A stretch of 64,000 bases of DNA from Mycobacterium stomatepiae (lineage in GTDB: Bacteria > Actinomycetota > Actinomycetes > Mycobacteriales > Mycobacteriaceae), in NCBI RefSeq assembly GCF_010731715.1, contig NZ_AP022587.1, forward strand, positions 2,232,001 to 2,296,000, written 5' to 3'. The notes under the pieces were generated by a model. The model did not search any database. It was not told where the DNA came from and was given only the letters and a program-made list of their open reading frames with translations. Both the position numbers and the translations under genes were made by a program. Positions within the stretch are counted from its first letter, which is position 1. Each line of letters starts with the position of its first letter. Positions 1-8,216 of the stretch are shown piece after piece.

Positions 1-930
1 CTGTCGGGTGCCCGCGCCGTCGTCATCGGTAACGGCAATGTGGCACTCGACGTCGCCCGCATTCTGGTCACCGCCCCCGACGCGCTGGCAGCCACCGATA
101 TCGCCGATCACGCCCTGGAATCGCTGCGCCCATGCGGCGTGGAAGAAGTGGTGATCGCCGGCCGGCGCGGACCCTTGGAGGCCGCGTTCACCACGCTGGA
201 GTTGCGCGAGCTCGCCGACCTCGAAGGGGTCGATGTGATCGTCGATCCCGCGCAACTGGAGGGCATTAGCGACGAGGACGCGGAGGCCGCCGGCAAGACC
301 ATCAAACAGAACATCAAGGTGCTGCGCGACTACGCCAACCGCGAGCCGCGCCCGGGTCATCGTCGGATGGTGTTCCGGTTCCTGACATCGCCGATCGAGA
401 TCAAGGGCGACGAGCGGGTCGAGGGAATTGTGCTGGGCCGCAACGAATTGGTCGCCGACCAAAGCGGGCGGGTGTCGGCCAAGGACACTGGGGAGCGCGA
501 GGAGCTGTCTGCTCAGCTGGTGGTGCGCTCGGTCGGCTACCGCGGCATGCCCACCCCGGGGCTGCCCTTTGACGACCAGACCGCGACGATCCCCAACACC
601 AACGGCCGGATCGAGGGCAGCCGCAACGAATACGTCGTCGGGTGGATCAAGCGGGGGCCCACCGGAGTCATCGGCACCAACAAGAAGGACTCTCAGGACA
701 CCGTCGACACCCTGCTCAACGATCTAAGCGGCGCTGACGAACCGTCCAAATTCCCGGACGACCATGCCGACACAGTGGCCGACTGGCTGGCCTCGCGCCA
801 GCCGAAGCTGGTCACCTCGGCCCACTGGGACGTGATCGATGCGTATGAGCGTGCGGCCGGAGAACCGCACGGGCGTCCCCGGGTCAAACTGCCGAACCTC
901 ATCGAACTATTGCGCATCGGCCACGGCTGA
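1..930 (+). CDS. fprA: NADPH-ferredoxin/adrenodoxin reductase FprA, C-terminal part (5' end outside window)
   Basis: The reading frame is open from base 1, so the gene starts upstream. The first residues carry the NADPH-binding Rossmann motif (VVIGNGNVALDVAR), followed by the substrate/NADP domain and, near the end, the GWIKRGPTGVIGTNKKD segment typical of adrenodoxin-reductase-type flavoproteins. The C-terminus (PNLIELLRIGHG) closes as in M. tuberculosis FprA, which is about 456 aa. The enzyme passes electrons from NADPH through FAD to ferredoxins that feed cytochromes P450. Only about 309 residues are present here, and the N-terminal FAD-binding part is not visible. In M. tuberculosis fprA (Rv3106) lies about 30 genes from hisN (Rv3137); here they are about 2.4 kb apart. 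Confidence 0.9.
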   Translation: MSGARAVVIGNGNVALDVARILVTAPDALAATDIADHALESLRPCGVEEVVIAGRRGPLEAAFTTLELRELADLEGVDVIVDPAQLEGISDEDAEAAGKTIKQNIKVLRDYANREPRPGHRRMVFRFLTSPIEIKGDERVEGIVLGRNELVADQSGRVSAKDTGEREELSAQLVVRSVGYRGMPTPGLPFDDQTATIPNTNGRIEGSRNEYVVGWIKRGPTGVIGTNKKDSQDTVDTLLNDLSGADEPSKFPDDHADTVADWLASRQPKLVTSAHWDVIDAYERAAGEPHGRPRVKLPNLIELLRIGHG

Positions 931-962
931 CCTGTTGCAATAGCGTTGGGGCTGAGCGTGAT

Positions 963-1166
963 TCAGCGCCTGACGACGACCAGGCCCGCGCCGGCGAGTA
1001 ACAGGACGATGGCCGAGGCGATCGCCCACCCGGCGCCGGCGAGCCACCAGATGATGCCCAGCACCGCGAGCGCGGGTGACACCGCGAAGAGCACCAGGAC
1101 CGGGTGCTCGCGTATCACCGCAAGTGCACTTTTCGCCCGGATCGGGTCGATTTCTTTGCCCGCCAT
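963..1166 (-). CDS. Small two-helix membrane protein of unknown function
   Basis: A 67-residue frame starts at the ATG at 1166 with MAGKEIDPIRAK. It has a short charged N-terminus, then two hydrophobic stretches (about residues 22-44 and 47-64), then a VVVRR end that would sit on the cytoplasmic face. A longer reading from 1235 is possible, but the added residues look non-coding. It lies between convergent fprA and the next minus-strand gene. I do not recognise a named family. Codon use and the clean two-helix pattern support a real gene; function is unknown. Confidence 0.55.
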   Translation of the reverse strand: MAGKEIDPIRAKSALAVIREHPVLVLFAVSPALAVLGIIWWLAGAGWAIASAIVLLLAGAGLVVVRR

Positions 1167-1248
1167 GGCTAAAGAATGCCATCTCCGAAGCACAATGCAA
1201 GAGCAAAGGCATCCGGCCGCGACCGGGCACCGCAAGCGATTTCACCAA

Positions 1249-1577
1249 TTAGAGCGCGGGGGCTTCGGGCGGGGCGAACTTCCAGTTATCGGGATTCTTC
1301 GACGAGTACACCACCTGATGCAGTTCGCCCATGCTCGGCCATTGGTCGACGTCGACCGCCATCCGGCAGTAGACGGGGTACTCGTTGACGGTGGGCCCGT
1401 TGATGACACCTGTGATCGTGACGTATTGCTGGCCGGTGACGTCGGGTCGCGGGCTCACGCCTGTCACCAACAATGTGCCGCTGAGCGGGTCAGCGCGGGG
1501 GCCCCGCGGGATGAACCGCTGGGCAAGAAATCCCCCAGCACCGCGACGAGCAGAAGCAGCAGACCGAATTCCCACAC
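1249..1577 (-). pseudogene. Small secreted or membrane-anchored protein gene with a probable one-base frameshift
   Basis: The downstream frame (FLAQRFIPRGP to KFAPPEAPAL, about 90 aa) looks like a conserved small mycobacterial protein. In that frame the N-terminus is non-descript (VGIRSAASARRG). The neighbouring frame, from a GTG at 1577, encodes a textbook signal anchor, WEFGLLLLLVAVLG. The two frames join at the C5 run at 1532-1536 (G5 on the coding strand): one extra G would give an uninterrupted LLLLLVAVLGGFLAQRF. This is therefore either a homopolymer frameshift or a sequencing error. I do not recognise the family. Confidence 0.6.
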
Positions 1578-1701
1578 GCCGCCATGGTAGGCCGACCGGC
1601 GCAACGTTCGGTTGAGTTGACCTAGGACCCTACTGTTGCACTCGGATTCGCCGTAGCGTCGACCTCGAACCGCTTCGAAGTGTCAAGGAAGGGTGAGGTC
1701 G

Positions 1702-2130
1702 ATGACGGATGAGCCCGCGAGCATTTTGCCGGAGGACGAGAGTTGGCGCAGGTTGGGTGGCGTCGCCCTAGGCCGACTGGTAACCAGTTTCGCCGGTGAG
1801 CCCGAGATCTTCCCGGTGAACTATGCGGTGCAAGATAAAACGGTGCTGTTTCGCACTGCCGAGGGCACCAAATTGTTTTCCGCCGTGGGGAACAGCGTTG
1901 TGGTGTTCGAGGCCGACGATCACAACGTCGCGGAAGGCTGGAGTGTGATTGTCAGGGGCCGCGCCCGGGTACTGCGGACCGCAGCGGAGATCGAGGAAGC
2001 CGACCGCGCCCAGCTGATGCCGTGGACCGCGACCGTCAAGAAGCACTACGTCCGGGTGACCCCGACCGATATCACCGGGCGTCACTTCACCTTCGGCCCG
2101 GAACCCGACCCGAACGCAAGCTTTGCCTGA
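1702..2130 (+). CDS. Pyridoxamine 5'-phosphate oxidase-like flavin/F420-binding split-barrel protein
   Basis: A 142-residue protein with a typical small split-barrel pattern: GRLVTSFAGEPEIFPVNYAV, then TVLFRTAEGTKLF, then WSVIVRGRARVL, then a terminal HYVRVTPTDITGRHF strand. Homologues bind FMN, F420 or heme on a dimer interface and act as oxidoreductases or sensors; which applies here cannot be told. The ATG at 1702 is preferred over the GTG at 1693, because the purine-rich AAGGAAGGG at 1685-1693 sits 8 bases before the ATG and overlaps the GTG. It stands alone between genes on the opposite strand. Confidence 0.75.
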   Translation: MTDEPASILPEDESWRRLGGVALGRLVTSFAGEPEIFPVNYAVQDKTVLFRTAEGTKLFSAVGNSVVVFEADDHNVAEGWSVIVRGRARVLRTAAEIEEADRAQLMPWTATVKKHYVRVTPTDITGRHFTFGPEPDPNASFA

Positions 2131-2162
2131 CGCGCTCAGCCCGCGAGCAGCCGATGCTTGCG

Positions 2163-3125
2163 TTACTGATTTGGCACCTCGACGATGGCGCCTTTGATCG
2201 CAAAGTCGTTTGCGTCCGGCGCGACCGAAACGACGAGGTTCTTTTCGCCGGCATCGAACGCGAGGTTCGTTGTTCCGGTGCCGGCTGCGATGTCAAAGAC
2301 GTGTAACAGCTGACCTTCTGGCGAGATCTTCAGGATTCTGCCGCCGGACAATTGTGCTGCGTAAATGTTGCCCGCCGCGTCGACCTTGATACTATCGGGC
2401 CCGGTCCACCAACCATCTGTCTTGTTCTTCGTAAGAACGTTGAGGAGTGCGAAGTTGGACCGATGGCTGAGCGAGCCGTCTGCCTCGATGTGAAACTTCT
2501 TGATGCTGTTGCCAATCGTTTCGCTGACGTACAGCGTCTGCTGATCCGGGGACAAACCAACACCGTTCGCGTAGTTGAGGTCTGCGGCAACGGTGACCCA
2601 GTTATCGCTACCCGGTGCCCGGTAGATCACTCTGCCCACAACCTCTTTTGGTGGTGTTTCGAAGGGCCCGCAGATCGACGCATAGACGCCCCCATTCTTC
2701 GCAACGACGATGTCATTTACTCCACCTTCGAACTCTGGCCCATGCCAGCGCCGAATTTCGTTGCCTTGCATATCGGTCTCGATGATCCCCGGATGGGCCA
2801 TGCCCGAGCACGCCAGGAGGAACGTCCTGTCGAGCGTTAAGGCGTCTCCGTTGTGCTCGCAGTTTGGTTCAGCGTTCAGCGTGGCAAGGGTCTTTCCATC
2901 CCAGCGGAAGAACTTGCTGTCGGCGACACTCACGAAGTAGACATTGTTGTCCAGAACCAGGGGGCCCTCGGGTAGCGCGATGCCATCAACTAAGACTCTT
3001 TGGTCGGCACCGTGGTGCCCGCTAGCAAGCTCAACTCCACGGCCACCGCAACCACCTACCCCAACAGATAAGGCCGCGACAATACTCATGCGGTACAGCC
3101 AGGCTGATGGCATCCGCTCTCTCAT
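2163..3125 (-). CDS. Secreted SMP-30/gluconolactonase-like beta-propeller lipoprotein
   Basis: From the ATG at 3125 (alternative ATG 3113) the protein has a basic start (MRERMPSAW), a hydrophobic stretch and a lipobox ending VGGC, which predicts a lipid-anchored extracytoplasmic protein of about 320 aa. The body has repeated propeller blades, e.g. GVNDIVVAKNGGVYASICG, NGVGLSPDQQTLYVSET, PDSIKVDAAGNIYAAQ and LAFDAGEKNLVVSV, as in the SMP-30/gluconolaconase/LRE-like region family. Members hydrolyse lactones or bind divalent metal; the substrate is unknown here. The open frame extends to 3317 and would overlap hisN, but the lipoprotein signal favours the internal start. It is divergent from hisN. 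Confidence 0.8.
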   Translation of the reverse strand: MRERMPSAWLYRMSIVAALSVGVGGCGGRGVELASGHHGADQRVLVDGIALPEGPLVLDNNVYFVSVADSKFFRWDGKTLATLNAEPNCEHNGDALTLDRTFLLACSGMAHPGIIETDMQGNEIRRWHGPEFEGGVNDIVVAKNGGVYASICGPFETPPKEVVGRVIYRAPGSDNWVTVAADLNYANGVGLSPDQQTLYVSETIGNSIKKFHIEADGSLSHRSNFALLNVLTKNKTDGWWTGPDSIKVDAAGNIYAAQLSGGRILKISPEGQLLHVFDIAAGTGTTNLAFDAGEKNLVVSVAPDANDFAIKGAIVEVPNQ

Positions 3126-3315
3126 GACCACATCCAATTCTGTATTGATTCCGGGCGAGCGGTCGTAGCGCATGACCACTACAGCGTTAAACGTCGGCTG
3201 GCCGCAATTCTGGCGTGCAGTGAGCTCTTGGCCCTCGACGATCGGCGACACTAGGGCTGCCAGCAGTAGTGAACGGTGTTGATCGCATTTCCAAGCACCT
3301 GGTAGGACTGCTGGC

Positions 3316-4098
3316 ATGAGTCAGGACGATCTCGCGTTGGCGATGACGCTTGCCGACCGTGCGGACACACTGACCCGCGACCGGTTCGGCGCACTGGACC
3401 TGTGCGTCGACACCAAGCCCGACCTGACCCCGGTCACCGACGCCGACCGGGCGGTCGAAGCGCAGCTGCGTGAGGTGCTGGGGCGCCAGCGGCCCGACGA
3501 CAGCGTCGTCGGCGAGGAATTCGGCGGCAGCACCACCTTCACCGGCCGGCAGTGGATCATCGACCCGATCGACGGCACCAAGAATTACGTGCGCGGAGTT
3601 CCGGTGTGGGCCAGCTTGATCGCACTGCTCGACGACGGTGTCCCCGTGGTCGGCGTCGTAAGCGCGCCAGCGCTGCAACGGCGGTGGTGGGCGTCGCATG
3701 GCCACGGCGCATTTGTTTCCGTCGAGGGCGCTTCGGCGCGTCCGGTGTCGGTTTCTTCAGTGGCGCAACTGGATTCGGCGAGCCTCTCGTTTTCCAGCCT
3801 GTCGGGTTGGGCGGAGCGTGGCCTGCGGGACCGCTTCATCGAGCTGACTGACGCCGTCTGGCGGGTGCGCGCGTATGGCGACTTCTTCTCGTATTGCCTA
3901 CTTGCCGAGGGGGCCGTCGACATCGCGGCCGAACCGGAAGTCTCGGTGTGGGATCTGGCCCCGCTCGACATCCTGGTGCGCGAGGCGGGCGGAACGTTCA
4001 CCGGCCTGGACGGCATCGCGGGTCCCCACCGCGGCGATGCCGTGGCGACAAACGGCCTGCTTCACGAGCCGGTACTGCGCACTTTGGGTGTGAACTAG
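3316..4098 (+). CDS. hisN: Histidinol-phosphatase, inositol monophosphatase family (HisN)
   Basis: 260 residues, equal in length to Rv3137, which supplies the dephosphorylation of L-histidinol phosphate in histidine synthesis in M. tuberculosis. The metal-dependent phosphatase motifs are all present: GEE at 66-68, WIIDPIDGT at 80-88 with the metal-binding Asp residues, and [15 protein letters not shown] from 212. The start is the ATG at 3316, divergent from the lipoprotein gene. Assignment to HisN rather than another inositol-phosphatase paralogue rests on length and on its position before fadE24. Confidence 0.92.
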   Translation: MSQDDLALAMTLADRADTLTRDRFGALDLCVDTKPDLTPVTDADRAVEAQLREVLGRQRPDDSVVGEEFGGSTTFTGRQWIIDPIDGTKNYVRGVPVWASLIALLDDGVPVVGVVSAPALQRRWWASHGHGAFVSVEGASARPVSVSSVAQLDSASLSFSSLSGWAERGLRDRFIELTDAVWRVRAYGDFFSYCLLAEGAVDIAAEPEVSVWDLAPLDILVREAGGTFTGLDGIAGPHRGDAVATNGLLHEPVLRTLGVN

Positions 4099-4113
4099 CT
4101 AACAGGCGCGCTT

Positions 4114-4135
4114 TATCTTACTCCGGAGTAAGATA
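4114..4135. promoter_or_regulatory. Perfect 22-bp palindrome, probable operator of fadE24-fadE23
   Basis: The sequence reads TATCTTACTCC followed at once by its exact reverse complement, 11 bp per arm with no spacer. It lies 16 bases after the hisN stop and 40 bases before the fadE24 start, inside the only space available for the fadE24 promoter. The length and symmetry are typical of sites for dimeric TetR-family repressors of fatty-acid genes. The cognate regulator cannot be identified from this sequence. It could also fold as a hairpin, but no T-run follows, so a terminator is less likely. Confidence 0.6.
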
Positions 4136-4175
4136 GGGTCCTGACTGCATCGCCCCAACTACGGAGGCTGCTGAA

Positions 4176-5573
4176 ATGACGGATAATGTTTCCGGCTCAA
4201 ACACTTCCCGGCCCCGCAACAAACGACATGGCCGCGAGACCGGCGTCGGGATGCAACCGCACCGACGCACCGGGATCGACATCACCCTGGCGCTACTCAC
4301 CCCGCTCGTCGGCCAGGAATTTCTGGACAAATACCATCTGCGCGACCCCCTGAACCGGAGCCTGCGCTACGGCACCAAGACGATCTTCTCTACTGCCGGT
4401 GCGGCGTCCCGGCAGTTCAAGCGGGTCCAGAATGTGCGCAGCGGGCCCACCCGGCTGAAGTCCAGCGGCAAGGACTACTACGACCTGAGGCCCGACGACG
4501 AACAGAAGATGATCGTCGAGACCCTCGAGGAATTCTCCGAAGAGGTGTTGCGGCCCGCGGCGCCCGACGCCGACGAGTCGGCGACCTACCCGCCGGACCT
4601 GATCACCAAGGCCGCCGAACTCGGCATCACCGCGATCAACATCCCCGAGGACTTCGAGGGCATCGCCGCACACCGCTCGAGCGTGACCAACGTGCTGGTG
4701 GCCGAGGCATTGGCCTACGGGGACATGGGTTTGGCGCTGCCCATCCTGGCGCCCGGCGGCGTGGCATCCGCACTCACCCACTGGGGCAGCGCGGACCAGC
4801 AGGCCACCTATCTACCGGAGTTCGCCGGCGAGAATGTCCCACAGGCCTGTGTGGCCATCGCCGAACCGCAGCCGCTGTTTGACCCCACCCGGCTCAAGAC
4901 CACCGCGGTGCGCACGCCGAGCGGATACCGGCTCGACGGCGTGAAGTCATTGGTCCCGGCCGCGGCCGACGCCGAGTTGTTCGTCGTCGGGGCGCAGCTG
5001 AACGACAAGCCGGCACTGTTCATCGTCGAGTCGGGCGCCAAAGGCCTTACCGTCACAGCAGATCCGAGCATGGGGATTCGTGCCGCCGCCCTGGGCCAGC
5101 TCGAACTCTCCGGAGTGTCGATGCCGTTGAATGCCCGGCTGGGTGAGGACGAGGCCACCGACGCGGATTACTCCGAAGCGATCGCGCTGTCCCGGTTGGG
5201 CTGGGCGGCGCTGGCCGTCGGCACCTCGCACGCGGTTCTCGACTACGTGATCCCGTATGTGAAGGAACGCGAGGCATTCGGCGAGCCCGTCGCCCGCCGC
5301 CAGGCCGTGGCATTCATGTGCGCCAACATCGCGATCGAACTCGACGGGCTGCGGCTGATCACCTGGCGCGGCGCGGCGCGTGCCGAGCAGGGCCTGCCGT
5401 TCGCCCGCGAAGCGGCGCTGGCCAAGCGACTCGGCACCGACAAGGGCATGCAAATCGGCCTGGACGGCGTGCAATTGCTCGGCGGCCACGGCTATACGAA
5501 AGAACACCCCGTCGAACGCTGGTACCGCGACCTGCGGGCCATCGGCGTCGCCGAGGGCGTTGTGGTTATTTGA
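4176..5573 (+). CDS. fadE24: Acyl-CoA dehydrogenase FadE24
   Basis: 465 residues, close to the 468 of Rv3139. The N-terminal 110 or so residues form the long basic extension seen in FadE24 orthologues. The acyl-CoA dehydrogenase fold follows: helical domain (EETLEEFSEEVL-like), beta domain around CVAIAEPQPLFDP, and the C-terminal bundle with LDGVQLLGGHGYTKEHPVERWYRDLRAIG. A Glu (about residue 460, in VAEGV) sits where medium-chain enzymes place the catalytic base. GGAGG at 4163-4167 is 8 bases before the ATG. It is predicted to act in FAD-dependent acyl-CoA oxidation together with FadE23, 39 bases downstream; many mycobacterial FadE pairs form heterotetramers, so a pairing is plausible. Confidence 0.92.
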   Translation: MTDNVSGSNTSRPRNKRHGRETGVGMQPHRRTGIDITLALLTPLVGQEFLDKYHLRDPLNRSLRYGTKTIFSTAGAASRQFKRVQNVRSGPTRLKSSGKDYYDLRPDDEQKMIVETLEEFSEEVLRPAAPDADESATYPPDLITKAAELGITAINIPEDFEGIAAHRSSVTNVLVAEALAYGDMGLALPILAPGGVASALTHWGSADQQATYLPEFAGENVPQACVAIAEPQPLFDPTRLKTTAVRTPSGYRLDGVKSLVPAAADAELFVVGAQLNDKPALFIVESGAKGLTVTADPSMGIRAAALGQLELSGVSMPLNARLGEDEATDADYSEAIALSRLGWAALAVGTSHAVLDYVIPYVKEREAFGEPVARRQAVAFMCANIAIELDGLRLITWRGAARAEQGLPFAREAALAKRLGTDKGMQIGLDGVQLLGGHGYTKEHPVERWYRDLRAIGVAEGVVVI

Positions 5574-5612
5574 GTCGTTATCTAACTCGGACTGCTAAGC
5601 GAAAGATCAATC

Positions 5613-6821
5613 ATGGCAATCAATCTGGAACTGCCCCGCAAGATGCAAGCGGTGATCGACAAGGCGCACCAGGCCGGCGCGGAAATGATGCGACCGATCG
5701 CCCGTAAGTACGACCTCAAGGAGCACGCCTACCCGGTCGAGTTGGACACCTTGGCGAGCCTGTTCTCGGGGGCCGCCGAATCCAACGCCCTGGGGCTGAC
5801 CGGGGCCGAAGCTTTCCGGGGTAGCGAAAGCAAGGAAGAGAACCGCAACGGCGCCAACATGGCGGCGGTGCTGCAGACGCTGGAGGCGTGCTGGGGCGAC
5901 GCGGCGTTGATGCTGTCGATCCCGTATCAGGGCCTGGGCAACGCGGCGATCAGCGGGGTGGCCACCGACGAGCAGCTGAGCCGGCTGGGCCGGGTGTGGG
6001 CCGCGATGGCGATCACCGAACCGAGCTTCGGATCCGACTCGGCGGCGGTGTCTACGACGGCCAAGCTGGACGGCGACGAGTACGTGATCAACGGCGAAAA
6101 GATCTTCGTCACAGCGGGTTCGCGGGCCACGCACATCGTGGTCTGGGCGACGCTGGACAAATCGCAAGGTCGCGCGGCGATCAAGTCGTTCATCGTGCCC
6201 CGCGAACACCCCGGTGTCAGCGTCGAGCGACTGGAGAACAAGCTCGGCATCAAGGGCTCCGACACTGCGGTGATCCGCTTCGACAACGCACGGATACCCA
6301 AGGACAACCTGCTGGGTAATCCCGAAATCGAGTCGGGCCAAGGGTTTTCCGGTGTCATGGAGACTTTCGACAACACCAGGCCGGTCGTCGCCGGCATGGC
6401 CATCGGAATCGCCCGGGCCGCGTTGGAGGAGCTGCGCAAGATCCTGACCGATGCCGGAGTGGAAATCGATTATGACCGTCCCGCGCACGCCCAGTCCGCC
6501 GCGGCGGCCGAATTCCTGCGCATGGAGGCCGACTGGGAGTCCAGCTACCAGCTGACACTGCGTGCGGCCTGGCAGGCCGACAACAAGATCCCCAACTCCA
6601 AAGAAGCGTCGATGGCCAAGGCCAAGGCCGGCCGGATGGGCACGGACATCACCCTGAAAGCGGTCGAATTGGCCGGCACCGCAGGCTATTCGGAACAAAC
6701 GCTGTTGGAGAAATGGGCACGCGATTCGAAGATTATGGACATCTTCGAAGGCACCCAGCAGATTCAGCAGCTGGTGGTCGCCCGCCGCCTGCTGGGTCTG
6801 TCGTCCGCCGAACTCAAGTAG
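5613..6821 (+). CDS. fadE23: Acyl-CoA dehydrogenase FadE23
   Basis: 402 residues (Rv3140 is 401). FAD and substrate signatures are clear: AMAITEPSFGSDSAA in the beta domain, FVTAGSRATHIVVWATLD, and the C-terminal DIFEGTQQIQ with the expected catalytic Glu near residue 379. It is the second gene of the fadE24-fadE23 unit, 39 bases after fadE24, and shares the 22-bp palindrome. The 3' end is followed by one arm of an inverted repeat and then by an IS30-family element, so any native terminator is now split. Confidence 0.93.
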   Translation: MAINLELPRKMQAVIDKAHQAGAEMMRPIARKYDLKEHAYPVELDTLASLFSGAAESNALGLTGAEAFRGSESKEENRNGANMAAVLQTLEACWGDAALMLSIPYQGLGNAAISGVATDEQLSRLGRVWAAMAITEPSFGSDSAAVSTTAKLDGDEYVINGEKIFVTAGSRATHIVVWATLDKSQGRAAIKSFIVPREHPGVSVERLENKLGIKGSDTAVIRFDNARIPKDNLLGNPEIESGQGFSGVMETFDNTRPVVAGMAIGIARAALEELRKILTDAGVEIDYDRPAHAQSAAAAEFLRMEADWESSYQLTLRAAWQADNKIPNSKEASMAKAKAGRMGTDITLKAVELAGTAGYSEQTLLEKWARDSKIMDIFEGTQQIQQLVVARRLLGLSSAELK

Positions 6822-6873
6822 CCGCATGGCGTGACGCCGAGCGTGCAACCATGGCGACTTTCGCGCGCTTGAG

Positions 6874-8174
6874 TTCAAGGGGTGGTTGCAACACTTCGTA
6901 GTTAGGGGTGTTGATGACGGGTCAGCCTCAGTTGTTGGTGGTGCAGCGGCGGTATTGGGATTTGATCGCTGCGGGATGGTCCTCGGAGGATGCCGGGGTG
7001 GCGGTCGGCGTGTCGGCGACGTGCGGTAGCAAGTGGTTTCGCAGGTTTGGTGGTGTGAATCCACGATGGTCAAAGCCTCAAGGACAGCGACGGCCGCGGC
7101 TGTCGGCGGATGAGCGTGAACAGATCATGATCGGCACCGCGCACGGTGAGTCGATCCGTTCGATGGCGCGCCGGTTGGGCCGGGCGCCGTCGACGATCAT
7201 GCGCGAGATTGCCCACAACGGTGTCATGCGAGGGCATGTGGGCCGTTATCGCGCCCGGTATCGGTTCGGGGCCCGCCGGGCCGGTTGGGACGCGAAGTCG
7301 GGCTACTCGGCGCGCATCGCTCAGCGGCGCAGCGAGCAACGGGCGCGTCGACCCAAGACCGGCAAGTTGGGCCGCTGTGAGCAATTGCGGGCCGAGGTGC
7401 AAGCGTTGTTGGTCAACAAGTACAGCCCCGAACAGATCGCCGGGGTATTGACCGCGACCTATCCTGACCGCCCGGAGATGCAGGTGTCCCACGAAACCAT
7501 CTACCAGGCGCTTTACGTGCAAGGGCGCGGAGAACTGCGCCGGGAACTGAGGACATGCCTGCGCACCGGGCGCGCGTTGCGTAAACCGCGCCGACGGGCC
7601 CGCGCCGGTGACGGCCGCGGCCGTATCCAAGGCATGGTCAACATCAGTGAGCGGCCCGCCGAAGCTAACGACCGCGCCGTGCCAGGCCATTGGGAAGGAG
7701 ACCTGATCATCGGCAAGGACCAGGCCTCTCAAATCGGCACGCTGGTTGAACGTTCCACCGGATATGTCCGACTGCTGCACCTACCCCATACCCGTAGCGC
7801 CGAGGCCGTCGCCGAGGCCATGATCGCCGCGGTCAAAGACCTGCCCGCCACCTTGCGCCGCACCGTGACCTGGGACCAAGGCCACGAAATGGCCCACCAC
7901 GCCCGCATCAGCATCGACACCGGCATCGAGGTTTACTTCTGCGATCCCCACTCACCCTGGCAGCGCGGTAGCAATGAGAACACCAACGGCCTACTACGGC
8001 AATACTTTCCAAAGGGCACCGACCTTTCGGTGCACGACGCCGAACACCTCGCCTACGTCGCCGACGAACTCAACGGACGACCCCGAAAACGCTTCAACTG
8101 GGACAACCCCACCAACCGCCTCAACAAGCTACTGTCCACCCCGACAGACACAACTGTTGCAACCAAACCTTGAA
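6874..8174 (+). mobile_element. IS30-family insertion sequence, about 1.30 kb, apparently complete
   Basis: The 23-bp terminal inverted repeats begin TTCAAGG and contain the core TGGTTGCAACA. Left copy 6874-6896 and right copy 8152-8174 match at 20 of 23 positions. Between them is one full-length IS30-type transposase, whose stop codon lies inside the right repeat, so the ends are well fixed. No clear target duplication is visible (flanks GAG and TCC), so the exact ends may be off by a base or two. Confidence 0.85.
6914..8173 (+). CDS. IS30-family transposase
   Basis: About 419 residues from the ATG at 6914 (GTG at 6908 is an in-frame alternative). An N-terminal helix-turn-helix region (about residues 15-45) is followed by the IS30 HTH block SIRSMARRLGRAPSTIMREI. 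The DDE catalytic triad is visible: Asp in GHWEGDLIIG, Asp in TVTWDQGHEM, and Glu in SPWQRGSNENTNGLLRQYF. No frameshift or missing catalytic residue is seen, so the enzyme looks potentially active. Confidence 0.93.
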   Translation: MTGQPQLLVVQRRYWDLIAAGWSSEDAGVAVGVSATCGSKWFRRFGGVNPRWSKPQGQRRPRLSADEREQIMIGTAHGESIRSMARRLGRAPSTIMREIAHNGVMRGHVGRYRARYRFGARRAGWDAKSGYSARIAQRRSEQRARRPKTGKLGRCEQLRAEVQALLVNKYSPEQIAGVLTATYPDRPEMQVSHETIYQALYVQGRGELRRELRTCLRTGRALRKPRRRARAGDGRGRIQGMVNISERPAEANDRAVPGHWEGDLIIGKDQASQIGTLVERSTGYVRLLHLPHTRSAEAVAEAMIAAVKDLPATLRRTVTWDQGHEMAHHARISIDTGIEVYFCDPHSPWQRGSNENTNGLLRQYFPKGTDLSVHDAEHLAYVADELNGRPRKRFNWDNPTNRLNKLLSTPTDTTVATKP

Positions 8175-8216
8175 TCCACCGCGAATTTTTCGCGACGAGT
8201 GCACGTTCGGCGAGAG

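Larger units (their letters stand above)
6835..8212. repeat. Inverted repeat between convergent genes, split by the IS30-family insertion
   Basis: The 13-base arm CGCCGAGCGTGCA at 6835-6847 is matched in inverted orientation by TGCACGTTCGGCG at 8200-8212 (12 of 13 pairs). Further partial pairing (GCGA...TTCGCG blocks) lies inside both arms. With the element removed the two arms would be about 51 bases apart, between the ends of convergent fadE23 and the GNAT gene, where a bidirectional terminator hairpin is expected. The arms may alternatively be two inverted copies of a short intergenic repeat. Confidence 0.5.

Noticed and set aside
5607..7073. 488-codon minus-strand frame across fadE23 and the IS30 left end
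   Set aside because: Fully antisense to fadE23, with His/Arg/Gly-rich translation typical of reverse-strand reading of GC-rich genes.
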